Below are positions 53,851 to 62,232 of a stretch of DNA of 64,000 bases, piece after piece. The DNA is from Roseivirga misakiensis (lineage in GTDB: Bacteria; Bacteroidota; Bacteroidia; Cytophagales; Cyclobacteriaceae). The notes beneath the pieces are model-generated. The model worked only from the letters and a program-made list of their open reading frames with translations. It was not told the origin of the DNA and ran no database searches. The DNA lies in NCBI RefSeq assembly GCF_001747105.1, contig NZ_MDGQ01000005.1, positions 1,736,001 through 1,800,000 of the forward strand. The letters run 5' to 3'. The position numbers and the translations under genes are program-made. Within the stretch, counting starts at the first letter, position 1, and every line of letters begins with the position of its first letter.

Positions 53851-54839
53851 TCAAAATTGGGGTAATGCCCTCGAATCATATCTTCTGTTTCTTCGAGAGA
53901 TTTAAAAACGTCAAACGTTGTGCCTTGTGTTCTTTGAGCGCCTAGCGCATTGGCATACATGGCTGATAGAATAAAGTTATCACCGCCATCCTTGAGTCCA
54001 TAAGCCAGTCCTCCGGCAAAAGAATCTCCGCAACCTGTGGTATCAATTACATTTTCCATGTAAATGGATGGAACAAACTCTTCCTTTAACTCGCCGTTCG
54101 GTTTTGTGAAAACTTTACAACCAGAAGCATCGGTGGTTATGATCAACGCTTTTGGTCCTCTATCGAGGATATAATCTGCCATCGGTCGTAGGTGATCCTG
54201 GCCAATATCATCTAAAAGATCTGTTAATTCGCTCTCAGCGTATTCATGCTTGTACCACGTACACCAAGATTCTTCAAGGTTCATTTTTAACACATCGATA
54301 TAAGGGAGCCAAAGGTCTCTTTCAACCCAAAACTTCTTATGCCGATCGCCACTAATGGTCATCGTATGTGTTGGTCCATGACCATCAAAAATGATGGTTC
54401 CACTACTATGTTCTTTTAAATATTTGAGTGTATCCAATACAATCTCATGGTCAGTGATCGGCACGAATACAAAAGCATCACAATCAATGAAAGGTGCTAA
54501 GTCCTTCGGCATTATCGGATTCATGAATGCTGTTTGCTTTTCTTCTCTAAAATTCTGATCGATAAAATTCAGTTTAATTACATCACCACTATCCGCCTCA
54601 TCGCTCACACCAGCTGTATTAATGGCCGGATATGGAGCAAAAATCTCAGCAACAGGTGGTGTATCAACTTTTCTAATATGTGATATCGGGTAAACCGTTC
54701 CTGAATCTTTTAAAAGTTGGGCTAAACCGATTACTGGATGGGTAATACAACCATATTTTTCAATCACTTCACCTTTATGTGTTGTGATATGATCCCTAGG
54801 AATGGGTCCAATGACAGCTACCTTGTAATGTTTACTCAT
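53847..54839 (-). CDS. PfkB-family carbohydrate kinase
   Basis: A 330-residue ribokinase-like kinase. The C-terminal signature is DTTGCGDSFAGG, with catalytic base D272 and the anion hole formed by G269-C270-G271. The N-terminal signature is degenerate. In this operon glucose released by the GH65 phosphorylase needs phosphorylation, so glucokinase-like activity is attractive, but PfkB substrates range over fructose, ribose, nucleosides and others. It is 1 base after the symporter gene and overlaps pgmB. Confidence 0.88.
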   Translation of the reverse strand: MSKHYKVAVIGPIPRDHITTHKGEVIEKYGCITHPVIGLAQLLKDSGTVYPISHIRKVDTPPVAEIFAPYPAINTAGVSDEADSGDVIKLNFIDQNFREEKQTAFMNPIMPKDLAPFIDCDAFVFVPITDHEIVLDTLKYLKEHSSGTIIFDGHGPTHTMTISGDRHKKFWVERDLWLPYIDVLKMNLEESWCTWYKHEYAESELTDLLDDIGQDHLRPMADYILDRGPKALIITTDASGCKVFTKPNGELKEEFVPSIYMENVIDTTGCGDSFAGGLAYGLKDGGDNFILSAMYANALGAQRTQGTTFDVFKSLEETEDMIRGHYPNFE

Positions 54840-54840
54840 A

Positions 54841-56439
54841 TTAACTGAAATATATCCACAGCGCTGCGATTATCGCAATTAGTATGATAGTTAGCAAAGT
54901 ATCTCCTCTCTTTTTCCCTGATTCCGTTTGCACTCCCCTTTCAAAGGTTATACCATCAGTTTGCTCTGCTGCTGGGGCAGGTGTCATCAGACTTACTACA
55001 ACCAACACTGCACTACAAACAACAAATAAGAAAATGGCGAAATGAAGGAAGTTAAAAGTCGCAAATTCAAGAACGACACCAGATAGTGAGCTTTGCATTT
55101 GCTCCAAAACGAATCTAAGCGTTCCTATGCCCAACCCTGTTAATAAGGCTGCCATGGCTCCTTGACCATTTAGTCTCTTAAAGAATATACCAAGTAAGAA
55201 TACTGCCGCAATTGGCGGTGATATATATCCTTGGACGCTTTGTAGGTAAACGAAAAGGGAGTCGCTTACATTCTCCATAAATGGAATCCATAACAAGCCG
55301 ATACCGACCATTATTATAGTGGCTATTTGGCCGATTACCACTAATTTTTTCTCTGGTGTTTCAGGCTTCCAACGCTTATAAACATCTATGGTGAAAATTG
55401 TAGAACATGAGTTGAATACTGAAGAAAGTGAGCTCATTAGAGCAGCTAATAAACCTGCTATTACCAGCCCTCTTAGGCCAGCGGGAACCATAGCTTTTAC
55501 CATCACAATAAGTGATTGATCATTGCTTTCTAAGGTCAACATCCCTTTCTGAGAGAGTGCATATGCTATGATACCAGGCACCACGAAAAGGAATAATGGT
55601 AACATTTTAAGGAAACCACCAAATATGGTCCCTTTACGCGCCTGCTCAATATTTCTTGCCGAAAGTACCCTTTGGACTATATACTGATCCGTACACCAGT
55701 ACCAAATACCCAAAATTGGCGCACCAAACAGAATTCCTGTCCATGGAAAATCTGGATGATCCATTGGTTGCCACATGTCGAAATAACTATCGCCTACTGT
55801 GGCTTGCAATTCGCCCCAACCGCCTAATGCTTGTAAGCCATAAACTGTAACCGCAATAGAGCCTCCAATGAGTACAAACATTTGAATCATGTCTGTATAA
55901 AGTACTGCCTTTAGCCCACCGAAGATTGTGTATACTCCAGTAGCGATGACTATAATTAAGGCTCCCGTCCAAAACTCTACGCCTATCGCCGTAAATACGA
56001 TCGCTCCGGCTGCAATAGTCACTGATATTTTGGTGAGGATGTAGGCAATGATTGAAACCCAAGTAAGGTAGGTTCTGGCACCTTTTGAATATCTTTTTTC
56101 AAGAAATTCCGGCATCGTGAAAACGCCACTTCTAACATAGAAAGGGACAAATACCCACCCGAGTAATAATAGCATAAAACCAGCCAATATCTCGAATTGG
56201 CCAACAGCAACACCTGAATCAGCTCCAGATCCGGCTAGTCCCACTAAGTGTTCTGAGCCAATATTTGAAGCAAAGAGCGAGGCACCTATAACAAACCAGC
56301 CAACGTTTTTACCACCAAGAAAATAATCTGAAGACGAAGAGTTGACTTTCTCTTTGATGGTAGCCCAAGCAGCTATACCAAACACAAGGAGAAAATAGCC
56401 AGCTATGATCACATAATCGAGGCTAATTAAATCTACCAT
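54841..56439 (-). CDS. Sodium/solute symporter (SSS family)
   Basis: A 532-residue inner-membrane symporter with about 13-14 helices, similar to SglT-type Na+/sugar transporters. Family features are DYVIIAGYFLLVFGIAAW (helix 0/1), SDYFLGGKNVGWFVIGASLFASNIGSEHLVGLAG (Na+/sugar site region), ILTKISVTIAAGAIVF, and WYWCTDQYIVQRVLSA, which is strongly typical of sugar-transporting members. It is likely the importer for the mono- or disaccharide used by the adjacent GH65/pgmB/PfkB enzymes. It lies 28 bases after a GH16 gene. Confidence 0.9.
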   Translation of the reverse strand: MVDLISLDYVIIAGYFLLVFGIAAWATIKEKVNSSSSDYFLGGKNVGWFVIGASLFASNIGSEHLVGLAGSGADSGVAVGQFEILAGFMLLLLGWVFVPFYVRSGVFTMPEFLEKRYSKGARTYLTWVSIIAYILTKISVTIAAGAIVFTAIGVEFWTGALIIVIATGVYTIFGGLKAVLYTDMIQMFVLIGGSIAVTVYGLQALGGWGELQATVGDSYFDMWQPMDHPDFPWTGILFGAPILGIWYWCTDQYIVQRVLSARNIEQARKGTIFGGFLKMLPLFLFVVPGIIAYALSQKGMLTLESNDQSLIVMVKAMVPAGLRGLVIAGLLAALMSSLSSVFNSCSTIFTIDVYKRWKPETPEKKLVVIGQIATIIMVGIGLLWIPFMENVSDSLFVYLQSVQGYISPPIAAVFLLGIFFKRLNGQGAMAALLTGLGIGTLRFVLEQMQSSLSGVVLEFATFNFLHFAIFLFVVCSAVLVVVSLMTPAPAAEQTDGITFERGVQTESGKKRGDTLLTIILIAIIAALWIYFS

Positions 56440-56467
56440 GAAAGAAATTTAAGGTTGAAAAAAATGC

Positions 56468-57283
56468 TTATTCAGAGTCGACCAGCTCGTATACACGAAC
56501 ATAATCAATTTCCATTCGGTTTGGAAAGATATCGTTTGCAATCCCATTCTTACCTCCCCAACTTCCACCAATGGCTACGTTAAGAATGAGGTAAAATGGG
56601 TGATCAAATGGCCAGTCATCAGCACCTTTTCCTGTATTATCAAAGGAGTGATATCGTTCCCCATCAATAAAAAAGTCAATACGGTTTCGGAACCATTCTA
56701 CGCTGTATACATGGAAGTTCTCATCGAAATCAGAAACCAATGTTGAGTCTCCTTTTTGCGTTCCATACATGTGATTAAAAGACTGAGTATGCACCGTGCC
56801 GTGTACCATTCCTGGGGCATAACCGACAGTTTCCATAATATCGATTTCACCACTTCTGGGCCATCCTCCATACTTATTTTCTCTTGGCAACATCCAGATG
56901 GCAGGCCAATTTCCTTTACCCCCCGGAATTTTTGCCCTTACTTCAAATCGACCATATTGCCAATCGGCTTTACCTTTTGTGACGAGTTTGGCTGAAGAAT
57001 AAGCACGATTACCTAAAGAATCGTTATGGGCTTCAATAATTAGCTTTCCGTCTTCTATTCTAACATTCCCAGGCCGATCGGAATAGTATTGAAGCTCGTT
57101 ATTGCCAAAACCACAAAGTTCTGGGCAACCGTCACCAACGTAAGCGGTCCATTTTGAGACATCCAATGTTTCACTATCGAATTCGTCTTGCCAAACAATT
57201 TCCCAACCCTTATTCGTACAAGACAGGCTAACAATCAGCAGGAAAAGTATCGAGGTATTTCTGATTAGGGATTTTGGTCTCAT
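56468..57283 (-). CDS. GH16 beta-glucanase lipoprotein (laminarinase-like)
   Basis: A 271-residue secreted lipoprotein (signal ending LIVSLSC, cysteine at 22). The GH16 beta-jelly roll covers about 27-267 with the catalytic core SGEIDIMETVG: nucleophile E146, D148, acid/base E151. The unbroken EIDIMExxG form and the substrate-cleft residues NGxW, HGTVH and FH(V)YSVEW fit GH16_3 laminarinases acting on beta-1,3(1,4)-glucans. No carbohydrate-binding module is present. It is next to the second GH16 gene (4-base gap). Confidence 0.92.
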   Translation of the reverse strand: MRPKSLIRNTSILFLLIVSLSCTNKGWEIVWQDEFDSETLDVSKWTAYVGDGCPELCGFGNNELQYYSDRPGNVRIEDGKLIIEAHNDSLGNRAYSSAKLVTKGKADWQYGRFEVRAKIPGGKGNWPAIWMLPRENKYGGWPRSGEIDIMETVGYAPGMVHGTVHTQSFNHMYGTQKGDSTLVSDFDENFHVYSVEWFRNRIDFFIDGERYHSFDNTGKGADDWPFDHPFYLILNVAIGGSWGGKNGIANDIFPNRMEIDYVRVYELVDSE

Positions 57284-57287
57284 TAAC

Positions 57288-58523
57288 TTAGTTCAATGCG
57301 TAAACTCGTACATAATCAACTATGAATTGCTGTGATTCGATTCTCGGATCAATAGCTCCACCCATACCGCCACCCATGGCAAGGTTCAAAATTAGATTCT
57401 GTGGCTTTGAAAATGGCCACTCCAATTCATCGCCAGTTTTATCATAAGTGTAATAGTGCTCGCCGTCCAAAAAGGCTTTAATACCCTCAGGCGTCCATTC
57501 AATGGTATAATTATGATATGTATTCGTCATATCCTCAATTTCAGTAACTGCTGTGATATGCGTTCCTTCTTTGAAGTAATAGGTTCTAGTATGACAGGAA
57601 GCGTGATTGATTCCTGCACCTGTTTCATCGTTTATCTCGCTTCCGACACATTCTAACACATCAATTTCACCGCAATAAGGCCATGATAATTCATCACGAT
57701 ACTCATCACCTAATAGCCAACCCGCTGCCCAAGTACCATCTTTAGCAGGTGCTTTAGCCCTAAATTCTATTTTTCCATAAAGAAAACTGACTTTTCCACG
57801 CGTTGTCAGACGAGCTGAAGTCCATTCTTGACCCATGTCGTTTTTTCGCGCCTCGATAATTAGATTTCCATCTTCGACACGTGCATTTTCACGGCGATTA
57901 TCGGTGTAATATTGTGGTTCATTATTTCCCCAACCCCAATTACCAACGTCATAAGTCCACTTAGTCTCGTCAGGCGCACCATCAACATCAAATTCATCAG
58001 ACCAAACTAATTCCCATTTTGAGCCACTTGTATTTTGAGTCATAGACTCTGTTGTATATTCATGGTCTCTCATTTTAGTAAAGTTGATTCTATCTACTTC
58101 AACACCATTTCCAGCCACATGAAGTTTAATGTTATGCTCACCTACATTCATAGGGCTCCCATCTTTGTGTACTCCGACAAAACCATCGCTAATCACCTGA
58201 ATTGCACCAGTGATATTATAAGTTCTACCGTCAGGGTTGTCATAGTAATCTTCTACCCAAACCGAACCTTCACCTTTGGCAACAACCTCTACTTTATATC
58301 GACCTACGCTCTCGACATTTACCTTAAAAGTGACCCAACCATCACCCGATTCATTTAAAAGGCCATCTTCTAACTTTTCAATGTTTCCGTTGGCTTCGAG
58401 AAAGTTCTCCGCTTCTACAACAAAAGTGGGGGTATCTTCATCGTAACTTGCTTCGTAGCTTGCTTGACAAGCCGAAATCAAAGCAAACACCATCAATAGC
58501 ATTATTGATTTTGTAGATTTCAT
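57288..58523 (-). CDS. GH16 beta-glucanase lipoprotein with CBM6/35-like module
   Basis: A 411-residue secreted lipoprotein (signal MKSTKSIMLLMVFALISAC, cysteine at 19). An N-terminal beta-sandwich (about 33-150: FVVEAENFLEANGNIEKLEDG, ending VEVDRINFTK) looks like a family 6 or 35 carbohydrate-binding module. The GH16 catalytic domain (about 168-411) has CGEIDVLECVG with E286, D288 and E291. It would bind and cut beta-1,3-glucan at the cell surface. It is preceded by the MFS porter gene (50-base gap). Confidence 0.91.
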   Translation of the reverse strand: MKSTKSIMLLMVFALISACQASYEASYDEDTPTFVVEAENFLEANGNIEKLEDGLLNESGDGWVTFKVNVESVGRYKVEVVAKGEGSVWVEDYYDNPDGRTYNITGAIQVISDGFVGVHKDGSPMNVGEHNIKLHVAGNGVEVDRINFTKMRDHEYTTESMTQNTSGSKWELVWSDEFDVDGAPDETKWTYDVGNWGWGNNEPQYYTDNRRENARVEDGNLIIEARKNDMGQEWTSARLTTRGKVSFLYGKIEFRAKAPAKDGTWAAGWLLGDEYRDELSWPYCGEIDVLECVGSEINDETGAGINHASCHTRTYYFKEGTHITAVTEIEDMTNTYHNYTIEWTPEGIKAFLDGEHYYTYDKTGDELEWPFSKPQNLILNLAMGGGMGGAIDPRIESQQFIVDYVRVYALN

Positions 58524-58573
58524 ACTAATATTTTTTTGATTAAGATTTAATCGGATTTGACGCTAATAGTCGT

Positions 58574-60136
58574 CTAATTTTTAATCAATATACTCTCCAA
58601 TTCTTCAAGGCTTTTCCCTTTTGTTTCTGGAACCTTCAAAATGATAAATATCAACCCTAACACGGCAAATACTCCATAAATCAAGAAAGTCATTGAACTA
58701 CCTAGGGTCGATAATTCCCAGGGAAAAACGGACTGCACTCCTGCACTCACCATCGAGTTTACAAAGCCTACGAAGGAGATGGCTATGGCCTTGATAGATA
58801 ATGGGAATAGCTCTGAGAAAAGTACCCACATAACTGGCCCTAATGATATGGCGAACGAGGCTATAAAGCCTAAAATCCCTACCAAGATCAATGTGGCATT
58901 CATATCAATAGCTGCAGTAATAAGCTCAGATTCGTAGATTTTAGCTTGCTCATCGCCCAAAGCACCTCTTAATGCTCTTTTGTAAACAACATCGTTTTCA
59001 AAGGTATTCCCCACTAAACCATCTAGCTGAGCTAATTCTATTTCAGCGGACAGGTTTTCTAGATTTTCTCTTTTTAGCTCATAAGTAGCATTGTTGAATG
59101 CATAAGCGATCAAGAACATGAACACCGCAATCCCCATGACACCAAAAGTTAGTAGTTTCTTTCGTCCAAGTTTGTCGATATAAATCATAGCGATGATCGT
59201 GAAAACAAGGTTTACCAAACCGACAATTATTGCCTGCCTAAAGGCCGCATCTGTGCCGCCTCCTGTTTGCTCAAAAATCATTGGGGCATAGAAGAAGACT
59301 GAATTAATTCCAGTGATTTGCTGTAGAATACCAATTACCAACCCAATCGTTAGCACTAAACCCATTGCGGGCTTGAATAATGCGCTCAGTGGAGCTTTTT
59401 GCTTTCCTTCATCTGAGGAAAGTGCCTCTTTCACTGCTTTTGCATCCGCGATGGCCTCCTCTTCACTTCTGAAAAGCTTCATAACTTGAAGGGCTTCATC
59501 ATGCTTTTCTTTCATTAATAACCATCTAGGGCTTCGCGGCACAGCATAAAGGCCGAAGAAATATAGAATGGCAGGCAAGGCTTCAAGTCCGAGCATCCAA
59601 CGCCAGTTGTGTTCTGAAATACCTAAGCTTTCCACCCAAGTAGCCTCAGAATCTCCCAATGATAGGATTAAATAATTAGTAAAAAATGCCAATGAAATAC
59701 CGATAACGATATTAAGCTGATTGAAGGAAACCATCGTTCCTCTAATCTTTGGTGGTGCTATCTCAGCAATATACATTGGTGCCAGTATCAAGGAGGCACC
59801 GACACCTATCCCTCCTAGCATTCTAAAGATCAAGAAAAGAATGAAGTTTGGCGCGAGAGCCGAACCGACTGCTGAGATAGTAAATATAATGGCACATGCT
59901 TTCAGAACTACCCTTCGTCCAAAGCGATCACTAATTGCTCCTGAAAAGAGCATCGCGACTGCAGCGACAAAAGTTAAAGACCCTACTGACAGTCCTAATT
60001 CGCCATCAGTCATATCAAATTCGATTTGAACAAATTTATTTACCCCTGAAATTACAGAGGCGTCGAATCCCATTAGTAAACCGCCTAAAGCGACAATGGC
60101 AGCGACTTTATAGGTAAATCCTGATTGACTTTTCAT
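58574..60136 (-). CDS. MFS sugar porter
   Basis: A 520-residue inner-membrane transporter of the sugar porter family (XylE/GlcP-like) with 12 helices. Signatures are the loop 2-3 motif DRFGRR, the RMLGGIGVGASLILAPMYIAEIAPPKIRGTMVS stretch typical of the family, QQITGINSVFFYAPMIFEQTG (sugar-binding helix 7), and the C-terminal PETKGKSLEELE. An enlarged loop lies near residues 350-400. It probably imports glucose or a small beta-glucan product. Together with the SSS symporter it gives the locus two uptake systems. Confidence 0.93.
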   Translation of the reverse strand: MKSQSGFTYKVAAIVALGGLLMGFDASVISGVNKFVQIEFDMTDGELGLSVGSLTFVAAVAMLFSGAISDRFGRRVVLKACAIIFTISAVGSALAPNFILFLIFRMLGGIGVGASLILAPMYIAEIAPPKIRGTMVSFNQLNIVIGISLAFFTNYLILSLGDSEATWVESLGISEHNWRWMLGLEALPAILYFFGLYAVPRSPRWLLMKEKHDEALQVMKLFRSEEEAIADAKAVKEALSSDEGKQKAPLSALFKPAMGLVLTIGLVIGILQQITGINSVFFYAPMIFEQTGGGTDAAFRQAIIVGLVNLVFTIIAMIYIDKLGRKKLLTFGVMGIAVFMFLIAYAFNNATYELKRENLENLSAEIELAQLDGLVGNTFENDVVYKRALRGALGDEQAKIYESELITAAIDMNATLILVGILGFIASFAISLGPVMWVLFSELFPLSIKAIAISFVGFVNSMVSAGVQSVFPWELSTLGSSMTFLIYGVFAVLGLIFIILKVPETKGKSLEELESILIKN

Positions 60137-60165
60137 AAGAAGAGGTTAAATAGAAAATTCGAGTC

Positions 60166-61026
60166 TTATTGAAAGACCCGAACGTAATCTACAATTAAAT
60201 ATTGGGGAAATGTAGTAGTGCTATTAGGGCTACCTGGCCAATTCCCTCCGACTGCTACATTGAATATAAAGAAAAAACTGTTCCTAAATTCATCTAGCTG
60301 AGCAGGTGTTGTATCGATCACGTGATACTGCACGTCATCCACTAGCCATCTGATTTGACCTGCATCCCACTCTATTGAAAATACATGGAATTGATCATGA
60401 AAGGTGCCAGATGATAAAGTAGTTTCTCCACCATAATTGGCATGTTGGCCATCATGCTGCCAATGAACAGTACCATGAACAGTGTTCTCGCGTCCGCTAC
60501 CACCGACCATTTCCATGATGTCGATTTCACCTGAAGCAGGCCAACCGACTGAAGTAAAGTTAGAGCCTAACATCCACAGTGCGGGCCAAATACCTTGACC
60601 TTCTGGTAAAGCAGCTCGAATATCTATTCGACCGTACCTGAAGCTTTGTTTGTTTTGAGTAACAATTCTAGAAGAAGTGTAATTACTCCCGTTCAACGAC
60701 TGTTCTTTCGCTTCGATTACCAAATGACCATCCTGTATGAAGGTATTCGAATTTGTGTAATACTGGAGTTCATTATTACCCCAACCATTAGATCCTGTTC
60801 CGATTTCATAAGTCCAATCGGTCAAGTTCAAACTGGACGCCTCAAATTCATCAGACCAAACTAGTGTTCTATTGGCATAGGAGTTTGGAGAGGTAAAGCC
60901 AGTGCTCGGAATTTCAATTCCATTATCATCAGGGCCATTATCAACAGGCCCGCCATCGTCTGAGTCTCCACACGCCACTACAAAAGATAACAGTAGCAGG
61001 AAGAAGATTTCTTTGGAATATCTCAT
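60166..61026 (-). CDS. GH16 beta-glucanase lipoprotein (third copy)
   Basis: A 286-residue lipoprotein starting at the ATG 61024-61026 (MRYSKEIFFLLLLSFVVAC); the frame is open 7 codons further, but that would lie in a terminator hairpin. A Gly/Pro/Asp-rich linker (about 20-42) separates the lipid anchor from the GH16 domain. The catalytic core is SGEIDIMEMVGG with E167, D169 and E172, and HGTVHWQHDG follows. It is 29 bases upstream of the MFS gene, and the terminator at 61038-61089 stands just before it. Confidence 0.92.
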   Translation of the reverse strand: MRYSKEIFFLLLLSFVVACGDSDDGGPVDNGPDDNGIEIPSTGFTSPNSYANRTLVWSDEFEASSLNLTDWTYEIGTGSNGWGNNELQYYTNSNTFIQDGHLVIEAKEQSLNGSNYTSSRIVTQNKQSFRYGRIDIRAALPEGQGIWPALWMLGSNFTSVGWPASGEIDIMEMVGGSGRENTVHGTVHWQHDGQHANYGGETTLSSGTFHDQFHVFSIEWDAGQIRWLVDDVQYHVIDTTPAQLDEFRNSFFFIFNVAVGGNWPGSPNSTTTFPQYLIVDYVRVFQ

Positions 61027-61037
61027 AGCCTTTATAT

Positions 61038-61089
61038 AAAAAAGCACCCGCCCTACACTATGAAGAACTTCACGGTGAGAGCGAGCACT
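61038..61089 (-). terminator. Long hairpin terminator/attenuator between surface lipoprotein and the GH16 operon
   Basis: On the minus strand an imperfect stem of about 20 pairs (inner GUGAAG / CUUCAU, outer GUGCUCGCUCUC paired through several G-U pairs with AGGGCGGGUGC) has a two-base apex as drawn and is followed at once by TTTTTT. It lies 17 bases after the lipoprotein stop and 12 bases before the GH16 ATG, so it may reduce read-through into the downstream enzyme genes. Confidence 0.72.
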
Positions 61090-61105
61090 AATTAAAAAGA
61101 GCGTC

Positions 61106-62002
61106 TTATTGCTTTCTTAGTAAGAAAGTCCAGTTTATACCGCCGTTATCAAATGCAACTCTAAGTTCCATGTCAGTGTCTGACACTGCGAATACTTCGT
61201 ATGTTACACTTGCTGGATAGTCAGTTGCGCCTAATTGATTACCTAGTTCACCAGTGTTAGTTACTTTAGGTAAACCAATGAACGCACCTTGACCATTTAC
61301 AGTCAACGTTGCACCATCGAATGAGTAATTGAATGATCCATCAACATATGGAGCTACTGGAGCACCACAAGCGTTTCCGCCGCCTGGCTGCCAAGTTTCT
61401 AACCAAGTGTTTCCACCCATTGCGATTGAGAAAGTACCATCATTGTTAAATGTCCAAACATCGTCGAATTGACATGCTCTTGCACCTGTAGCATCAGAGG
61501 CTGGTGTAGAGAACCATTGGAATGAACCAGCTGTTGGTCCTACTCTTAGTGCACCGTCAAGTGGAGCAAGAGTCCAAGATCCTGTAATGTCAGGAACTGC
61601 GCCTACAATAGAGAAAGTAGTTGAAGAAGTACCAGAGTTTCCGTTAGAGTCAACTGCTGTTACTGTTAAGGTATGATCACCTTCTAATAAACCATTGGCA
61701 GTAATTGTACCTGTCCAGTTGTCACCAGTGGGTGCTAAAGTACCATTAGCTACTTGTGCTCCACCAGCGTCAGTAATATTCCATGTTGCGCTAGCAAGAG
61801 AACTTACAGAACTACCTTCTGCACCGTCTCCTAATGTAATAGTAATTGAGAATGATTCTCCTTCTACTAAGCCGCTCATTGCGCCTAGTTCAACAGTTGG
61901 GTCGATGTCCACGACAGAGAAATCAGCATTTCCATTATCACATGCCGCTATACCTACTACAAGGGCGAGTGAAAGGAAGCCTAATAAAATTTTGTTTTTC
62001 AT
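61106..62002 (-). CDS. Surface lipoprotein with Ig-like and C-terminal beta domain (putative glycan-binding)
   Basis: A 298-residue lipoprotein (MKNKILLGFLSLALVVGIAAC, cysteine at 21). An Ig-like module (about 30-130: ATWNITDAGGAQVANGTLAP, then GDHTLTVTAVDSNGNSGTSS) is followed by a beta-rich domain (about 138-298) beginning PDITGSWTLAPLDGALRVGP, with Trp and two Cys (C180 region and GNACG). The layout resembles surface glycan-binding or SusE/F-like accessory proteins of utilisation loci, but no named family is certain. It is first in the locus and followed by a terminator, so it may be the most highly expressed gene. Confidence 0.65.
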   Translation of the reverse strand: MKNKILLGFLSLALVVGIAACDNGNADFSVVDIDPTVELGAMSGLVEGESFSITITLGDGAEGSSVSSLASATWNITDAGGAQVANGTLAPTGDNWTGTITANGLLEGDHTLTVTAVDSNGNSGTSSTTFSIVGAVPDITGSWTLAPLDGALRVGPTAGSFQWFSTPASDATGARACQFDDVWTFNNDGTFSIAMGGNTWLETWQPGGGNACGAPVAPYVDGSFNYSFDGATLTVNGQGAFIGLPKVTNTGELGNQLGATDYPASVTYEVFAVSDTDMELRVAFDNGGINWTFLLRKQ

Positions 62003-62232
62003 AGCGTTTTAATTTTTGCTTCAATGTCAATTACATTTTCCATGAGTGCAAAAAAACAACCACTACAAGAACTCATCATTCATAAAGATTTGAATACTAC
62101 AATAATACATCAAGTAGAGATATAAATAGGGATTAAGCTTATTTATGAGCATTTTTAGATTTCACAAAACATACAACTGAAATATTGTATACTACAACAA
62201 AGCACCTTCATACCTCTCGACTTCAGCGATTT
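62003..62232. other. Divergent intergenic region between surface lipoprotein and sensor regulator
   Basis: These 230 bases are AT-rich and hold no coding frame on either strand that I can support. They must contain the promoters of both the glycan-utilisation locus and the sensor gene, but I find no convincing TTTG/TAnnTTTG pair or operator repeat. Confidence 0.6.

Noticed and set aside
61027-61047. Longer N-terminus for the third GH16 protein
   Set aside because: It lies in the terminator hairpin, and the ATG at 61026 gives a perfect lipoprotein signal.
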